DNA of 41,114 bases, from positions 1-41,114 of IMG/VR virus record IMGVR_UViG_3300022839_000033. The stretch is one strand, 5' to 3'. The notes beneath the pieces are model-generated. The model was given only the letters and a program-made list of their open reading frames with translations, had not been told where the DNA came from and searched no databases. Source of the stretch: a virus. Position 1 is the first letter of the stretch; every line of letters begins with the position of its first letter. Shown piece after piece: positions 31,906 through 38,647 of this stretch. Made by a program: the position numbers and the translations under genes.

Positions 31906-32115
31906 ATGGCTTCTTTCTTAGCCATACTTCCCATAATTAAGATTCTTCTGGAGCTTTTTATTAAGACTCCGGAAGAAAAACTTGGGGACGTTTCTACAAA
32001 CATATCGCGCTATCTTTCAGAAATTAAAGATGGCGTACAGCATTTAAAGGAGAATAAAGGTGACACTTCTAAACTTGAAGATGCTCTCAACAGCGCTCGT
32101 CGTCGTTCTAAGTAA
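31906..32115 (+). CDS. Putative inner-membrane spanin (i-spanin)
   Basis: The 69-residue protein begins with one hydrophobic segment (SFLAILPIIKILLELFI, residues 3-19) and continues with a coiled helix (NISRYLSEIKDGVQHLKENKGDTSKLEDALNSARR). A lipoprotein gene begins inside its 3' end in another frame. That nested layout is typical of Rz/Rz1 spanin pairs, which fuse inner and outer membranes at lysis. The coil is shorter than usual, so the assignment is tentative. Confidence 0.55.
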   Translation: MASFLAILPIIKILLELFIKTPEEKLGDVSTNISRYLSEIKDGVQHLKENKGDTSKLEDALNSARRRSK

Positions 32116-32329
32116 TTGCGCTTTCTCCAAGGGTGCTAAACCTCCTGCGGATATCAAAGCCTATTCCAGTCAACCAGATGACTCATACTGTGGCGCTGGC
32201 TGGTGTAAAGGTAAGACTGGGGCTGTGCGAACACAGTCTCAAGAAGTCATCCCTTATTCAAAAACTGACGATTATATCATGATGAGTCCTGACCACTTTT
32301 CGAGATTATTAGAAGCGTGTCCGAAGTAA
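32060..32329 (+). CDS. Nested lipoprotein, putative o-spanin
   Basis: It starts at GTG 32060, with AAGGAG 7 bases upstream, and overlaps the previous gene by 56 bases. MTLLNLKMLSTALVVVLSNC gives a lipoprotein signal with lipobox LSNC (Cys-20). The mature part has Lys-Pro-Pro near the start and DSYCGAGWCKGKTG, with two more cysteines, ending HFSRLLEACPK. At 70 mature residues it is longer than most Rz1 proteins. A lipoprotein of unrelated role cannot be excluded. Confidence 0.6.
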   Translation: MTLLNLKMLSTALVVVLSNCAFSKGAKPPADIKAYSSQPDDSYCGAGWCKGKTGAVRTQSQEVIPYSKTDDYIMMSPDHFSRLLEACPK

Positions 32330-32330
32330 G

Positions 32331-32699
32331 ATGATAGAAATAGAACTCCCTTGTCTGCCCATAACGGTCAACCAAGCCTTTGCTACGTTCAGGGGGAGAA
32401 GAATAACAACAAGGGAATACAAGGCATTCAACGAGCTTGTGGAGAAGCTAATCCCTGATGGGATGCCTGATTGGGGTAAATTCACAACACTATCTGTTGT
32501 TATTGAATTCTATTCAGAGACTTGGTTCACCAAAAATGGAGTTAGGAAACGGGATGTCGACAACTTCATTAAGCCTCTTATTGATTCTATCTTTAAACAT
32601 TTTGATATTGATGATTCTCAAATTTTTGACCTGAAGGCTTCTAAAAAGTTCGGTCCTGATAGAACAGTCGTTAAGATATTCCACTTAGACGAGCATTAA
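32331..32699 (+). CDS. rusA: RusA-type Holliday junction resolvase
   Basis: The 122-residue product starts MIEIELPCLPITVNQAF and contains KRDVDNFIKPLIDSIF (73-88) and FDIDDSQIFDLKASKKFGP (91-109). This is the RusA pattern PxxxxDxDNLxKxxxDxL then DDxQI, with catalytic acids Asp-75, Asp-77 and Asp-94/95. RusA cuts Holliday junctions in phage DNA, here likely resolving branches before packaging. Length is normal. It ends the rightward operon and overlaps the HNH gene end by 29 bases. Confidence 0.9.
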   Translation: MIEIELPCLPITVNQAFATFRGRRITTREYKAFNELVEKLIPDGMPDWGKFTTLSVVIEFYSETWFTKNGVRKRDVDNFIKPLIDSIFKHFDIDDSQIFDLKASKKFGPDRTVVKIFHLDEH

Positions 32700-32949
32700 A
32701 CCACTTCTTAGCAACACAATCATACTGCCATCCGTTCAGTCTTAGCCATAATCTCACTTGTTGGTACTTATCTGAGAAGGTTTTACTGCCTAGCATATGT
32801 ATTTCTGAGTGATGGAGTCTACATACCGGCAAAAGATTAGCCTCATCATCCGATCCACCAGAATTACGAGTCTTAAAATGATGGAGGTCCACGCCTTTTT
32901 TAGAACAAACAGTGCAAACTTGATTTTGATCGGTGTATTTAGAAGCCAT
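32671..32949 (-). CDS. HNH endonuclease
   Basis: The 92-residue protein has a treble-clef HNH domain: CTVC at 12-15, VDLHH at 20-24, the Asn at 38 (EANLLPVC) and CRLHHSEIH at 43-51. The two CxxC-type pairs bind zinc and His-23/24 and His-47 form the active site. HNH proteins near terminases help DNA cleavage at packaging, while free-standing ones may be homing nucleases. It faces RusA tail to tail. No ribosome site is evident at ATG 32949. Confidence 0.85.
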   Translation of the reverse strand: MASKYTDQNQVCTVCSKKGVDLHHFKTRNSGGSDDEANLLPVCRLHHSEIHMLGSKTFSDKYQQVRLWLRLNGWQYDCVAKKWFNARLSGIS

Positions 32950-32969
32950 AAGACGGTAGACTCTAGTCC

Positions 32970-33191
32970 ATGGAAGAAGAAAAATCGAGCCTACACCAAG
33001 GCAATACCAAAATGCTTAGAGCTGTTAGGATTGACGTAACTGTATTGATGGAAGCTCATGAGACTACCGAAGAATTGATAAAATTTATAGGAGAGTTCTT
33101 TTGCGACCAAGGAGACTACCAAGGGTTAGAAGCCGTAGTAGTCTCTGAGGTTGAGGGGTATGTAATCCCTTATAGTGACGAAGTTAACTAG
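32970..33191 (+). CDS. Small protein diverging from HNH gene
   Basis: The frame is open from ATG 32970 (73 residues) but has no ribosome site there; ATG 33012 with AAGG upstream gives a 59-residue product starting MLRAVRIDVTVLMEAHE, which looks the better protein. It has an alpha/beta look with EELIKFIGEFFCDQGDY and ends in VEGYVIPYSDEVN. No family is recognised. Its stop meets that of the leftward helix-turn-helix gene. Confidence 0.5.
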   Translation: MEEEKSSLHQGNTKMLRAVRIDVTVLMEAHETTEELIKFIGEFFCDQGDYQGLEAVVVSEVEGYVIPYSDEVN

Positions 33192-33442
33192 CGTAAGTGC
33201 TTAGGCCCAAGCTGCGCATCATAAATTGAATACTGTCTCTTGCCGTTACCTCTAACACGTATCTTACGATCATGGAGCACCTTAGATACGTGCTCAGGAC
33301 TAACATCAAACCCATACCGCAACGATACGCGCTTAGCTAGGGCTACGCAGCTCATCCCAGTCTTATACAAGTCACAGATAGCGTCTTTAAATTCTTTTGT
33401 AGCTCTTATGTCGTGTCTCATTTTTCTAAACATTATAACCAT
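33188..33442 (-). CDS. Helix-turn-helix protein, last early gene
   Basis: The frame begins MVIMFRKMRHDIRATKEF; the starts at 33442, 33433 or 33418 are not separable. The domain (residues 10-65) reads as FKDAICDLYKTGMSCVALAKRV, then SPEHVSKVLHDRKIRVRG, the pattern of a resolvase/transposase-type helix-turn-helix. It probably binds DNA. It is the end of the leftward early operon, 26 bases after the zinc-finger gene, and could regulate early or late promoters. Confidence 0.7.
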   Translation of the reverse strand: MVIMFRKMRHDIRATKEFKDAICDLYKTGMSCVALAKRVSLRYGFDVSPEHVSKVLHDRKIRVRGNGKRQYSIYDAQLGPKHLR

Positions 33443-33468
33443 CCCGCAAACTCGTAGTAATAGATTTT

Positions 33469-33798
33469 TTACAGTGAGGGCATATCATCTCTTTTCTCTC
33501 CTTGCCAGTCTCCGAATCGCTCTTCCTTTGAGCAATAACGGCAGCTGATAAATCCACGGTGATCGCCCCAAGGGTAATACGGTTTTATAAAATCGTGCGG
33601 CTCGCCATTCGCGCAAGGAGCTTTAGAAGTAGAAAATATAACACTGCACTCTGGCTCGCAATTAAAGTTCTTTCCACAATTTTCGCATTCGACCATCCCT
33701 TTAGGTTTAGGTGGGCCATCTCCATAGCCTTGACCATTGTTAGCCCCACAATAAGGACATATAACGTTGTCTGTGTGCCTGTGGTGTATGTCTTTCAT
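33469..33798 (-). CDS. Zinc-binding protein (109 aa)
   Basis: I use ATG 33798, which lies one base after the stop of the upstream gene. The frame is open further up but those residues are the shadow of that gene. Cysteine pairs CPYC (14-17), CENC (38-41), C47/C51, then C62-H68 and CRYC (86-89) indicate two zinc ribbons. The first, CPYCGANNGQG, resembles treble-clef or rubredoxin-like ribbons of phage proteins. Role unknown; nucleic-acid or protein binding is likely. Confidence 0.75.
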   Translation of the reverse strand: MKDIHHRHTDNVICPYCGANNGQGYGDGPPKPKGMVECENCGKNFNCEPECSVIFSTSKAPCANGEPHDFIKPYYPWGDHRGFISCRYCSKEERFGDWQGEKRDDMPSL

Positions 33799-33799
33799 C

Positions 33800-34087
33800 T
33801 TATTCTGCTGCATCGTAGCTTTTTTCAAAAATATCGGGCTTGCATGGGTAAGTCTCACCATTAACCCCAGTGATGATCCAGTCCTTAGGGCAAACAATGT
33901 GCCCGCCTTCGAGCGTGTCGATCCATCCGTGATTCTGCATAATGTCGCCGCAATGTTTGCAATTAGACTGCGAGTTTCCTGATGGATGCCTGTAGTAGTC
34001 AACATCCCTTGTCTCTCCTTCGACGAATGGAGAAACCTTGTGCCACTGATAAGCTTCAATTGTTATTGGTTTTTTCTTGTATTTCAT
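33800..34087 (-). CDS. Conserved phage protein, MKYxKKPxxIEAxQW type
   Basis: The sequence MKYKKKPITIEAYQW...WIDTLEGGHIVCPKDWIITGVNGETYPCKPDIFEKSY carries the well-known phage signature KPxxIEAxQW ... GDxIIxGVxGExYPCKPDIFxxTY. The function of this family is unknown. I choose ATG 34087 by homology; an in-frame ATG at 34102 lies one base after the upstream stop and is also possible. The insertion with C-x-x-C (CKHCGD) in the middle may bind zinc. Confidence 0.8.
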   Translation of the reverse strand: MKYKKKPITIEAYQWHKVSPFVEGETRDVDYYRHPSGNSQSNCKHCGDIMQNHGWIDTLEGGHIVCPKDWIITGVNGETYPCKPDIFEKSYDAAE

Positions 34088-34103
34088 TCTGTTTACTCTC
34101 ATT

Positions 34104-34379
34104 TCATTCCCAAAGATTCTCGTATTCGGCTAACGCTTGCCGTGCCTTATCCCCACCTTCTTGTGATGTTTCGGAACCATCTTCGATCCAATTATGCGGC
34201 CTTGCATAGAAATTCAAAGCATCAATCAAAACATCAACCTTGCCTTGCTCTACTTCTATGCATTCGGAAACTTCATCGGCTATAGCGTTCACTAAATCAA
34301 CGTCAAGATCTTTAAATTTATTTTGCTCATGGCACCATCCTCTAGCTACTGCTTGACGAATTAATTCAATTGTTTTCAT
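34104..34379 (-). CDS. Conserved small phage protein (91 aa)
   Basis: IRQAVARGWCHEQN...DVDLVNAIADEV and ALNFYARPHNWIEDG...GGDKARQAL are two motifs that often occur in small phage proteins of unknown function; here both are joined in one protein. AAGGAG lies inside the end of the upstream gene, before the ATGA overlap. Mostly helical and acidic. Confidence 0.75.
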   Translation of the reverse strand: MKTIELIRQAVARGWCHEQNKFKDLDVDLVNAIADEVSECIEVEQGKVDVLIDALNFYARPHNWIEDGSETSQEGGDKARQALAEYENLWE

Positions 34380-34636
34380 TTTGTCTCCTTATTACATTTA
34401 AAATCAATATACTCTTGCGTGAATACATCGATAAGTTTCTTCTCTTGAAGGATCACGCTCCAAGGAATGCCGTTCTCATAGGCAAGAATACTATCATCAA
34501 CACGCCTAAACCACTCAAGCATATTTTCTTGCAATTTAACGTCATCAAAGAACGCGCCGTTTTCGTCGTATTCCACTTTTGACTTTAGGAAATCATAGAA
34601 TGATTTTTCTATTTCTGTTTTAAATATTGGGCTCAT
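34376..34636 (-). CDS. Small early protein (86 aa), unknown
   Basis: MSPIFKTEIEKSFYDFLKSKVEYDENGAFFDD... is helical and acidic with several aromatics. No family is recognised. ATGA overlaps join it to both neighbours, a sign of a genuine gene in a tightly coupled operon. Confidence 0.7.
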   Translation of the reverse strand: MSPIFKTEIEKSFYDFLKSKVEYDENGAFFDDVKLQENMLEWFRRVDDSILAYENGIPWSVILQEKKLIDVFTQEYIDFKCNKETK

Positions 34637-34917
34637 AAGACATTTTCCATCTTAACGCCATCTCTTTTATTACTAATCCAAATTGAAACAGCTTCATTAG
34701 AACCCCAGCAACTTGCAGGTACGTGGTTTACTAGGTAGCAAGCGTAAGTCGGGATAATTTTAATATTATATCCATCGGCCATGCCACATGCTCCCTTTAA
34801 ATCATTACACAGAACAGCGTTTAAAAAACCACCGCATTCTATCCTGTTTTCTACGTATCTTTTTATAGATTGCATCATGTGATGGGGGATTAATTCATAA
34901 TTGTATATGTCAGACAT
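34633..34917 (-). CDS. Conserved phage protein, GGFLxAVLxNDLxxA type
   Basis: The 94-residue protein reads IPHHMMQSIKRYVENRIECGGFLNAVLCNDLKGACGMAD...YLVNHVPASCWGSNEAVSIWI. This matches a very common phage family: P-x-H-x-x-x-x-x-x-RYxx-x-x-x-x-GxFLxAVLxNDLxxAxxxAD...PxxCWGSxxxVxxW. Its function is unknown. It starts at a TAATG junction and is likely a soluble helical protein. Confidence 0.85.
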   Translation of the reverse strand: MSDIYNYELIPHHMMQSIKRYVENRIECGGFLNAVLCNDLKGACGMADGYNIKIIPTYACYLVNHVPASCWGSNEAVSIWISNKRDGVKMENVL

Positions 34918-35186
34918 TATTTTTCCTCCACGGGTTGCATCGGGAAGAAAATATTATCCAAACTTTTTTCGCATTGTTTTAAAAGATCTTTCATTTTGTC
35001 TTTTGTTTCCCAAGCTAATTTCGCGTTGTAAACTGAACGGGCAAATAGAATAGTGCTAAATTCATTACCGTCTTTAATTTTAAATTTTTGGTGGTCATAA
35101 TGACAATCAATGCCAGTAATTGAACTAAAATCATCCCAAGTTAAAGAAACAACAAGTGTATCAATCCCTCTGCTAATTATTTTCAT
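34917..35186 (-). CDS. Small early protein (89 aa), unknown
   Basis: The N-terminus MKIISRGIDTLVVSLTWDDF and a C-terminal Lys-rich helix (AWETKDKMKDLLKQCEKSLDNIF) suggest an alpha/beta fold. No family is recognised. It begins in an ATGA overlap with the second paralogue upstream and ends at a TAATG junction. Confidence 0.65.
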   Translation of the reverse strand: MKIISRGIDTLVVSLTWDDFSSITGIDCHYDHQKFKIKDGNEFSTILFARSVYNAKLAWETKDKMKDLLKQCEKSLDNIFFPMQPVEEK

Positions 35187-35521
35187 ATCTCATACTCTCC
35201 CTTTAGTTCTACGCACGTGATCCTATCGGTACGAATGGTTCTGTCTGCACTATGTTTTGAATTATGAGACACACGATAATTGTTAGGAAAGATATTAACC
35301 CAAACAATAAATTCAACTTTTGTCTTCGGTCGCTCGACAAGCGTTAGAATTGAATGAGTGTGATCGTCTTCAAACCTACCATCTAAGTAAAATGCAAGAG
35401 AACAGCCATACTTCTCAATGTATAAATAGTTTGAAAATCCCTTTTCGATTAGCGTAAAAACCTTATCTCCGAAAAACGCACATTTAACCTTGTCACCTGC
35501 TCTATATAAAAAATTATTCAT
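35183..35521 (-). CDS. Paralogue B of tandem pair, GDKV-type protein
   Basis: The 112-residue protein is a diverged duplicate of the one at 35518-35859; both start MNNFLYRAGDKVKCAFFGDKVF. It shows YRxGDKV and FYLDGRF...THSILTL, a pattern common in phage proteins with an SH3-like barrel, and a C-terminal part EFIVWVNIFPNNYRVSHNSK...RITCVELKGE, a second small domain. The first barrel strands and last domain are conserved between the pair, the middle is not. Function unknown. Confidence 0.75.
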   Translation of the reverse strand: MNNFLYRAGDKVKCAFFGDKVFTLIEKGFSNYLYIEKYGCSLAFYLDGRFEDDHTHSILTLVERPKTKVEFIVWVNIFPNNYRVSHNSKHSADRTIRTDRITCVELKGEYEI

Positions 35522-35859
35522 ATCTCACATTCTCCCTTTAATTCTACGCACGCGATCCTATCGGACAGACATTTTTGGTCGGCAATTTCTTTCGAGGCGT
35601 AATATGTATTATCGTCCTTGTTAGGGTATAAATTCATCCAAACAATAAATTCAACTTTTGTCTTCTGTCGATCGACAAGCGTTAGAGTCGAATGCGTGTG
35701 GCTTTTCATGTGCCTACCTTCCGCACAAAATGAAATAAAACCGCCCTCATGCTCAATGTATAAATAACTTCCTTCACTATAAGCATATAGCTTAAAAACC
35801 TTATCTCCGAAAAACGCACACTTAACCTTGTCGCCTGCTCTATATAAAAAATTATTCAT
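35518..35859 (-). CDS. Paralogue A of tandem pair, GDKV-type protein
   Basis: This is 113 residues long with the same first 22 residues as paralogue B. The middle differs (KLYAYSEGSYLYIEHEGG), then it reads RHMKSHTHSTLTLVDRQKTKVEFIVWMNLYPN, and the C-terminus ISRIACVEL-like is kept (SDRIACVELKGECEI). AGAGGG precedes the ATG. The two copies adjoin with an ATGA overlap, so they arose by tandem duplication. Selection seems to have kept both ends while the ligand face diverged. Confidence 0.75.
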   Translation of the reverse strand: MNNFLYRAGDKVKCAFFGDKVFKLYAYSEGSYLYIEHEGGFISFCAEGRHMKSHTHSTLTLVDRQKTKVEFIVWMNLYPNKDDNTYYASKEIADQKCLSDRIACVELKGECEI

Positions 35860-35956
35860 CTCTATTCCCTCTTCTCCCTACCCACTCACCTATCAAGGCG
35901 GCTATAAATCCCATTAAAATCATACAAAACCCTATCCAAAAAATGTCGCTTGTCAT
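35852..35956 (-). CDS. 34-residue single-pass membrane protein
   Basis: A short frame begins MTSDIFWIGFCMILMGFIAA and ends GEWVGRRGNRDE. It has one membrane segment with a basic, cytoplasmic end. It fills an otherwise empty 98-base gap in a packed operon, starts one base after the stop of the helix-turn-helix gene, and overlaps the next ATG by 8 bases. No ribosome site is seen, so coupling would be needed. Confidence 0.5.
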   Translation of the reverse strand: MTSDIFWIGFCMILMGFIAALIGEWVGRRGNRDE

Positions 35957-35957
35957 T

Positions 35958-36158
35958 TTATTTCAAATGGGCAAATCGCCCAGTCCTTTCTTTCGGTCGG
36001 GTATGTTTTTTTAATTGTCTTGGCTCAAGACCATACTCTTTCAACCATTTTCTGGCTGTATTTGTAGATACCTGAGCCTTAAGAGCCACGTCTAAACAAC
36101 TAAGCCCTTCCTCATGTAGTTTGACCACAAGTTCCCTTAGGTGTTCTTTATGGCTCAT
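35958..36158 (-). CDS. Helix-turn-helix DNA-binding protein (66 aa)
   Basis: The domain reads LRELVVKLHEEGLSCLDVALKAQVSTNTARKWLKEYGL (residues 7-44): a three-helix unit where the VSTNTARKWLKE helix is the recognition helix, as in homeodomain-like/resolvase-type proteins. A basic tail (RQLKKHTRPKERTGRF) would add backbone contacts. It is a candidate regulator of phage promoters. It overlaps the upstream gene by 11 bases. Confidence 0.8.
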   Translation of the reverse strand: MSHKEHLRELVVKLHEEGLSCLDVALKAQVSTNTARKWLKEYGLEPRQLKKHTRPKERTGRFAHLK

Positions 36159-36339
36159 CTTGAAGCCTTACATTTAAGTTTTGAAGTGCCTCTTTAGTTT
36201 TAAGCATCATTGCCCTCTCACCTTGTAGAAAGTTGACTATTGTAAACTCATCCTTGGGGTCCTCCCAAACACTAATAACGTCTTGGGACCTTAATAAGAC
36301 CATTCTTCCATCTTCTGTGCTGATTATAATTCTTTTCAT
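36148..36339 (-). CDS. Small early protein (63 aa), unknown
   Basis: The product MKRIIISTEDGRMVLLRSQDVISVWED...TKEALQNLNVRLQDEP looks like a small beta-barrel with a final helix. No family is recognised; the pattern resembles the FlbD/LytTR-like small beta-fold proteins only in outline. ATGA overlap with the preceding gene supports it. Confidence 0.65.
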   Translation of the reverse strand: MKRIIISTEDGRMVLLRSQDVISVWEDPKDEFTIVNFLQGERAMMLKTKEALQNLNVRLQDEP

Positions 36340-36461
36340 AATTTCCTTGGTATGTAGAGGTGGCTATCCTCCGACTCGAATAGATAGCCACCATTAGTCA
36401 CTTGTTTTAAAACGAACGTTTTACCTACTGATTTAAAGGCATTAAAACGGTATTTCTTCAT
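36336..36461 (-). CDS. 41-residue early protein
   Basis: I use ATG 36461, which lies within the last codons of the SSB gene (20-base overlap). The longer in-frame version from 36563 overlaps 120 bases of the SSB acidic linker and its hydrophobic N-terminus is most likely a shadow. The 41 residues (MKKYRFNAFKSVGKTFVLKQ ... HLYIPRKL) look like a tiny beta protein. No function is recognised. Confidence 0.5.
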   Translation of the reverse strand: MKKYRFNAFKSVGKTFVLKQVTNGGYLFESEDSHLYIPRKL

Positions 36462-36930
36462 CCTTGATCGTCGATCCTTGGAAAGTTTCCAAAGCAGCAC
36501 CGATAGGGTCAGAATTATCAAAAGGGTCATCATTATTAAATGGGTCATTGCTAGCTCCCTCAATAAAATCAGCGTGTTTAACGTCTATTACTTTCATAAC
36601 TTGGAAAAAGTTCTTACCTGCGTATTCCATAACATCAACGTAAATAACAACTTCTTTGCCGATCAAGCCTTGGAAACCTTTGACGATAGCTGCCTCACCA
36701 TACTTCTTACAAGCTTCTCCGGTAACAGGACCTTTGAATAAGGAAAGCAGCTTAGCTGCCTTACCCCAATCGTATTCGTTCATAGGTTTATTAAAGCGCA
36801 TAGAACAAATACGCCCTAAAGTGTCCTTGAATTCTACATAAATAGCAGGTTTGTTTTTTGCTCCTGCTTCCTTTAGAATTATTTGATTGATTGATGCCTT
36901 AAAGGCTCCGATATTGTTTAAGTAGTTCAT
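36442..36930 (-). CDS. Single-stranded DNA-binding protein-like (DUF669 type)
   Basis: The 162-residue protein has a beta-rich core: MNYLNNIGAFKASINQII, AIYVEFKDTLGRICSMRF, GKEVVIYVDVMEYAGKNFFQVMKVID. An acidic low-complexity linker follows (NDDPFNNDDPFDNSDP-like, residues 130-150) with a final DEEIPF. An acidic tip ending in IPF is the hallmark of SSB proteins, which use it to recruit partners. It lies two genes upstream of the RecE-like gene in the operon, fitting a recombination module. It resembles phage DUF669-type SSBs in outline. Confidence 0.75.
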   Translation of the reverse strand: MNYLNNIGAFKASINQIILKEAGAKNKPAIYVEFKDTLGRICSMRFNKPMNEYDWGKAAKLLSLFKGPVTGEACKKYGEAAIVKGFQGLIGKEVVIYVDVMEYAGKNFFQVMKVIDVKHADFIEGASNDPFNNDDPFDNSDPIGAALETFQGSTIKDEEIPF

Positions 36931-37172
36931 TCTACGAACCCCAATATTTTCTCCATATCATTATTTAAAGAAACCATAAGCTTGTGAATAAGATTTGAAG
37001 ATTCTGGACTAGGGCTTAACTTTATATCGTTGTAGCCATTGAAGGCTTGCTTCGCTAAAATAGTGTCATTACTGCTCACTAATTCGTAATAACCTGATAT
37101 TTCGTATGTGCCTTTTTCAGCATTGCGCCTAATATCAAGACTTGGTAATCTAATTCCTTTCATAGTAATCAT
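36927..37172 (-). CDS. Small early protein next to SSB gene (81 aa)
   Basis: MITMKGIRLPSLDIRRNAEKGTYEISGYYELVSSND... reads as a beta-sandwich-like protein with a final helix (SSNLIHKLMVSLNNDMEKIL). TAATG and ATGA overlaps tie it to its neighbours. No family is recognised; its location between recombination genes suggests a supporting role. Confidence 0.65.
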   Translation of the reverse strand: MITMKGIRLPSLDIRRNAEKGTYEISGYYELVSSNDTILAKQAFNGYNDIKLSPSPESSNLIHKLMVSLNNDMEKILGFVE

Positions 37173-37378
37173 TATAAAATATCCTCTAGTTTAATTTCTT
37201 TGTGACATAGTGATTTTAATTGGTTCCCGATTTCTAACTTTTGAGCGGTAAGTTTGGCTATTTCATTCGTGATAGTTTGAAGCGTCCTAAGCTTATTGTT
37301 TATACAATCCTTAAGTTTGTATAATTCGTCACTATTGATTCTTTCTAATTGTTCATTGATTAGGTCGTTTGTATTCAT
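37172..37378 (-). CDS. Coiled-coil protein after RecE-like gene (68 aa)
   Basis: I start at ATG 37378, preceded by AAGGAG at 8 bases and overlapping the RecE-like stop (ATGA); the upstream extension to 37477 is an antisense-like shadow. The product MNTNDLINEQLERINSDELYKLKDCINNK... is one long helix with heptads, like prefoldin-style coils. Its function is unknown; it may be an accessory of the exonuclease. Confidence 0.7.
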   Translation of the reverse strand: MNTNDLINEQLERINSDELYKLKDCINNKLRTLQTITNEIAKLTAQKLEIGNQLKSLCHKEIKLEDIL

Positions 37379-38217
37379 AATATTTCTCCTTTTGAATCCC
37401 ATGACTCTTCTTTGAGCTGGGAAATTTGCCAAGAACTGGGGTAAATTGGCTCGACTCCGCAAGTATAGAACGGCCAATCATTTTTGGCCTCACACTCCGC
37501 AAGTCTCTCAAGCCATTGTTTGTATTTTCTTTTGCCGATCTCGTAAAAAGGGTTTGCATCATAAATGCCTATCGCATGCGGTGCCTTCTCCTCTAAAGCT
37601 ATCCAAACAAAGTTATCAGCTTCAAAGATATCCTGATACCACGCCGCTTTAGCATCGTAATGTAAATTAGATATGACTCGGCCGAATTCCTGCGAGCTGG
37701 CTCCTTTGGGTCTGCCGACTTTTTTGACATCCAAAACGACTTTGCCCATTGTTTTTGAGTTAACAACTATATCAGCCTTGCCCTTGCATGGCCTACCATT
37801 GAAATCTCTCACTAAAGGGACCTCAAATTCTCCAGACGAAAAGACTTCTGCTAGGGAGAGTTTCCCTCTATTAGCTTTAATTTCGTCGGCAAGTGACAAT
37901 AGAATGCCGGTTAAGCTCTCCATCTCTTGCGGTTTAAGGATGACTGCACCCTCTCCCTGATCGGCTCTCCATTTGTCCATGTATTCTCTATGTGCCTTTA
38001 GCCTATTGTTTCTCTCCTCTCCTAGGATTGTGTCGGGTTCCACCACATACAAACTTTTAAACTTCATAGGCTCCAAAATTGCTAAGTGGCAAATTGTGCC
38101 AAAATTAACCGCATCCGATTCTAGCGGAGCGTTTATCTGGTAATGTTTCGGCGAGTCTGCCATAAGCGCCAGTCTACTTACATTTAAAGCAGGATCTTCT
38201 CTATATTCATCTCTCAT
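37375..38217 (-). CDS. RecE-like exonuclease (PD-(D/E)XK)
   Basis: The 280-residue protein shows the RecB/RecE-type nuclease order: SRLALMADSPKHYQ at the start, FGTICHLAILEP with His-44, GKADIVV with Asp-149, VLDVKKV with Asp-163 and Lys-165, and YDAKAAWYQDIF (187-198) as the QxxxY-like helix. This is the exonuclease VIII C-terminal (DUF3799) type. It would resect double-stranded DNA ends for recombination. No annealase gene is recognised beside it; the SSB-like protein or an unknown small gene may fill that role. Confidence 0.85.
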   Translation of the reverse strand: MRDEYREDPALNVSRLALMADSPKHYQINAPLESDAVNFGTICHLAILEPMKFKSLYVVEPDTILGEERNNRLKAHREYMDKWRADQGEGAVILKPQEMESLTGILLSLADEIKANRGKLSLAEVFSSGEFEVPLVRDFNGRPCKGKADIVVNSKTMGKVVLDVKKVGRPKGASSQEFGRVISNLHYDAKAAWYQDIFEADNFVWIALEEKAPHAIGIYDANPFYEIGKRKYKQWLERLAECEAKNDWPFYTCGVEPIYPSSWQISQLKEESWDSKGEIL

Positions 38218-38447
38218 ATTTCACCTTTCAAACTTTTCCTAATTGAATTGACTCGATCCTTTGCCGACAAAACGCACTCCTGCCAAATAATTGGGTCTTG
38301 GAGCGCGTCGTTCAAGTCGATCTCAAGATCACTAAGCAGCGAGAAAACATAGTCTCCACTTGGGATCTTTTGAGTCTTAGGTTTGTCTCCTAGGAACGAG
38401 TCAATAATTCGCTGAACATCTTTAGATTCTATTTTTTTAACGGTCAT
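38214..38447 (-). CDS. Small early protein (77 aa), complete copy
   Basis: This is the intact form of the gene cut at position 1. It starts MTVKKIESKDVQRIIDSFLGD and ends RKSLKGEI. It is helical and acidic, with no recognised domain. It overlaps the RecE-like start by ATGA, so it is likely produced with that enzyme. Confidence 0.75.
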   Translation of the reverse strand: MTVKKIESKDVQRIIDSFLGDKPKTQKIPSGDYVFSLLSDLEIDLNDALQDPIIWQECVLSAKDRVNSIRKSLKGEI

Positions 38448-38647
38448 TAATAACCTTCCTTTCGTAAATCTTGAGTGATTTCATTGATTCTTTCGGTATA
38501 TCTGTATGGCAATCCTTCCTCTTCTTGCTCTTCTTCCTCTAATTTTGCATTTTCAGAGCATAATTCTATAAATTCCTCAAAGGTTTTGGGCCATTCTTCT
38601 AGATGAGTTTCAAGCCATCCTAATGTGTAATCCAATCCGTCAATCAT
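38447..38647 (-). CDS. Acidic protein, short poly-Glu form
   Basis: Counterpart of 223-432. It starts at the ATG overlapping the upstream stop, with AAGGT upstream; longer in-frame starts at 38665 and TTG 38686 exist. Here the acidic run is 4 Glu, Gln, 3 Glu, against 11 Glu in the left copy, showing tract length varies between haplotypes. Confidence 0.7.
   Translation of the reverse strand: MIDGLDYTLGWLETHLEEWPKTFEEFIELCSENAKLEEEEQEEEGLPYRYTERINEITQDLRKEGY

Noticed and set aside
33799-34059. 196-codon version of the zinc-finger gene
   Set aside because: The added N-terminus is the other frame of the KPxxIEAxQW-type gene; the ATG at 33798 immediately after that gene's stop fits the operon pattern.
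36462-36563. Transmembrane N-terminal extension of the 41-residue protein
   Set aside because: The hydrophobic residues are the out-of-frame reading of the SSB acidic repeat (GAT/AAT-rich), and the extension lacks a ribosome site.
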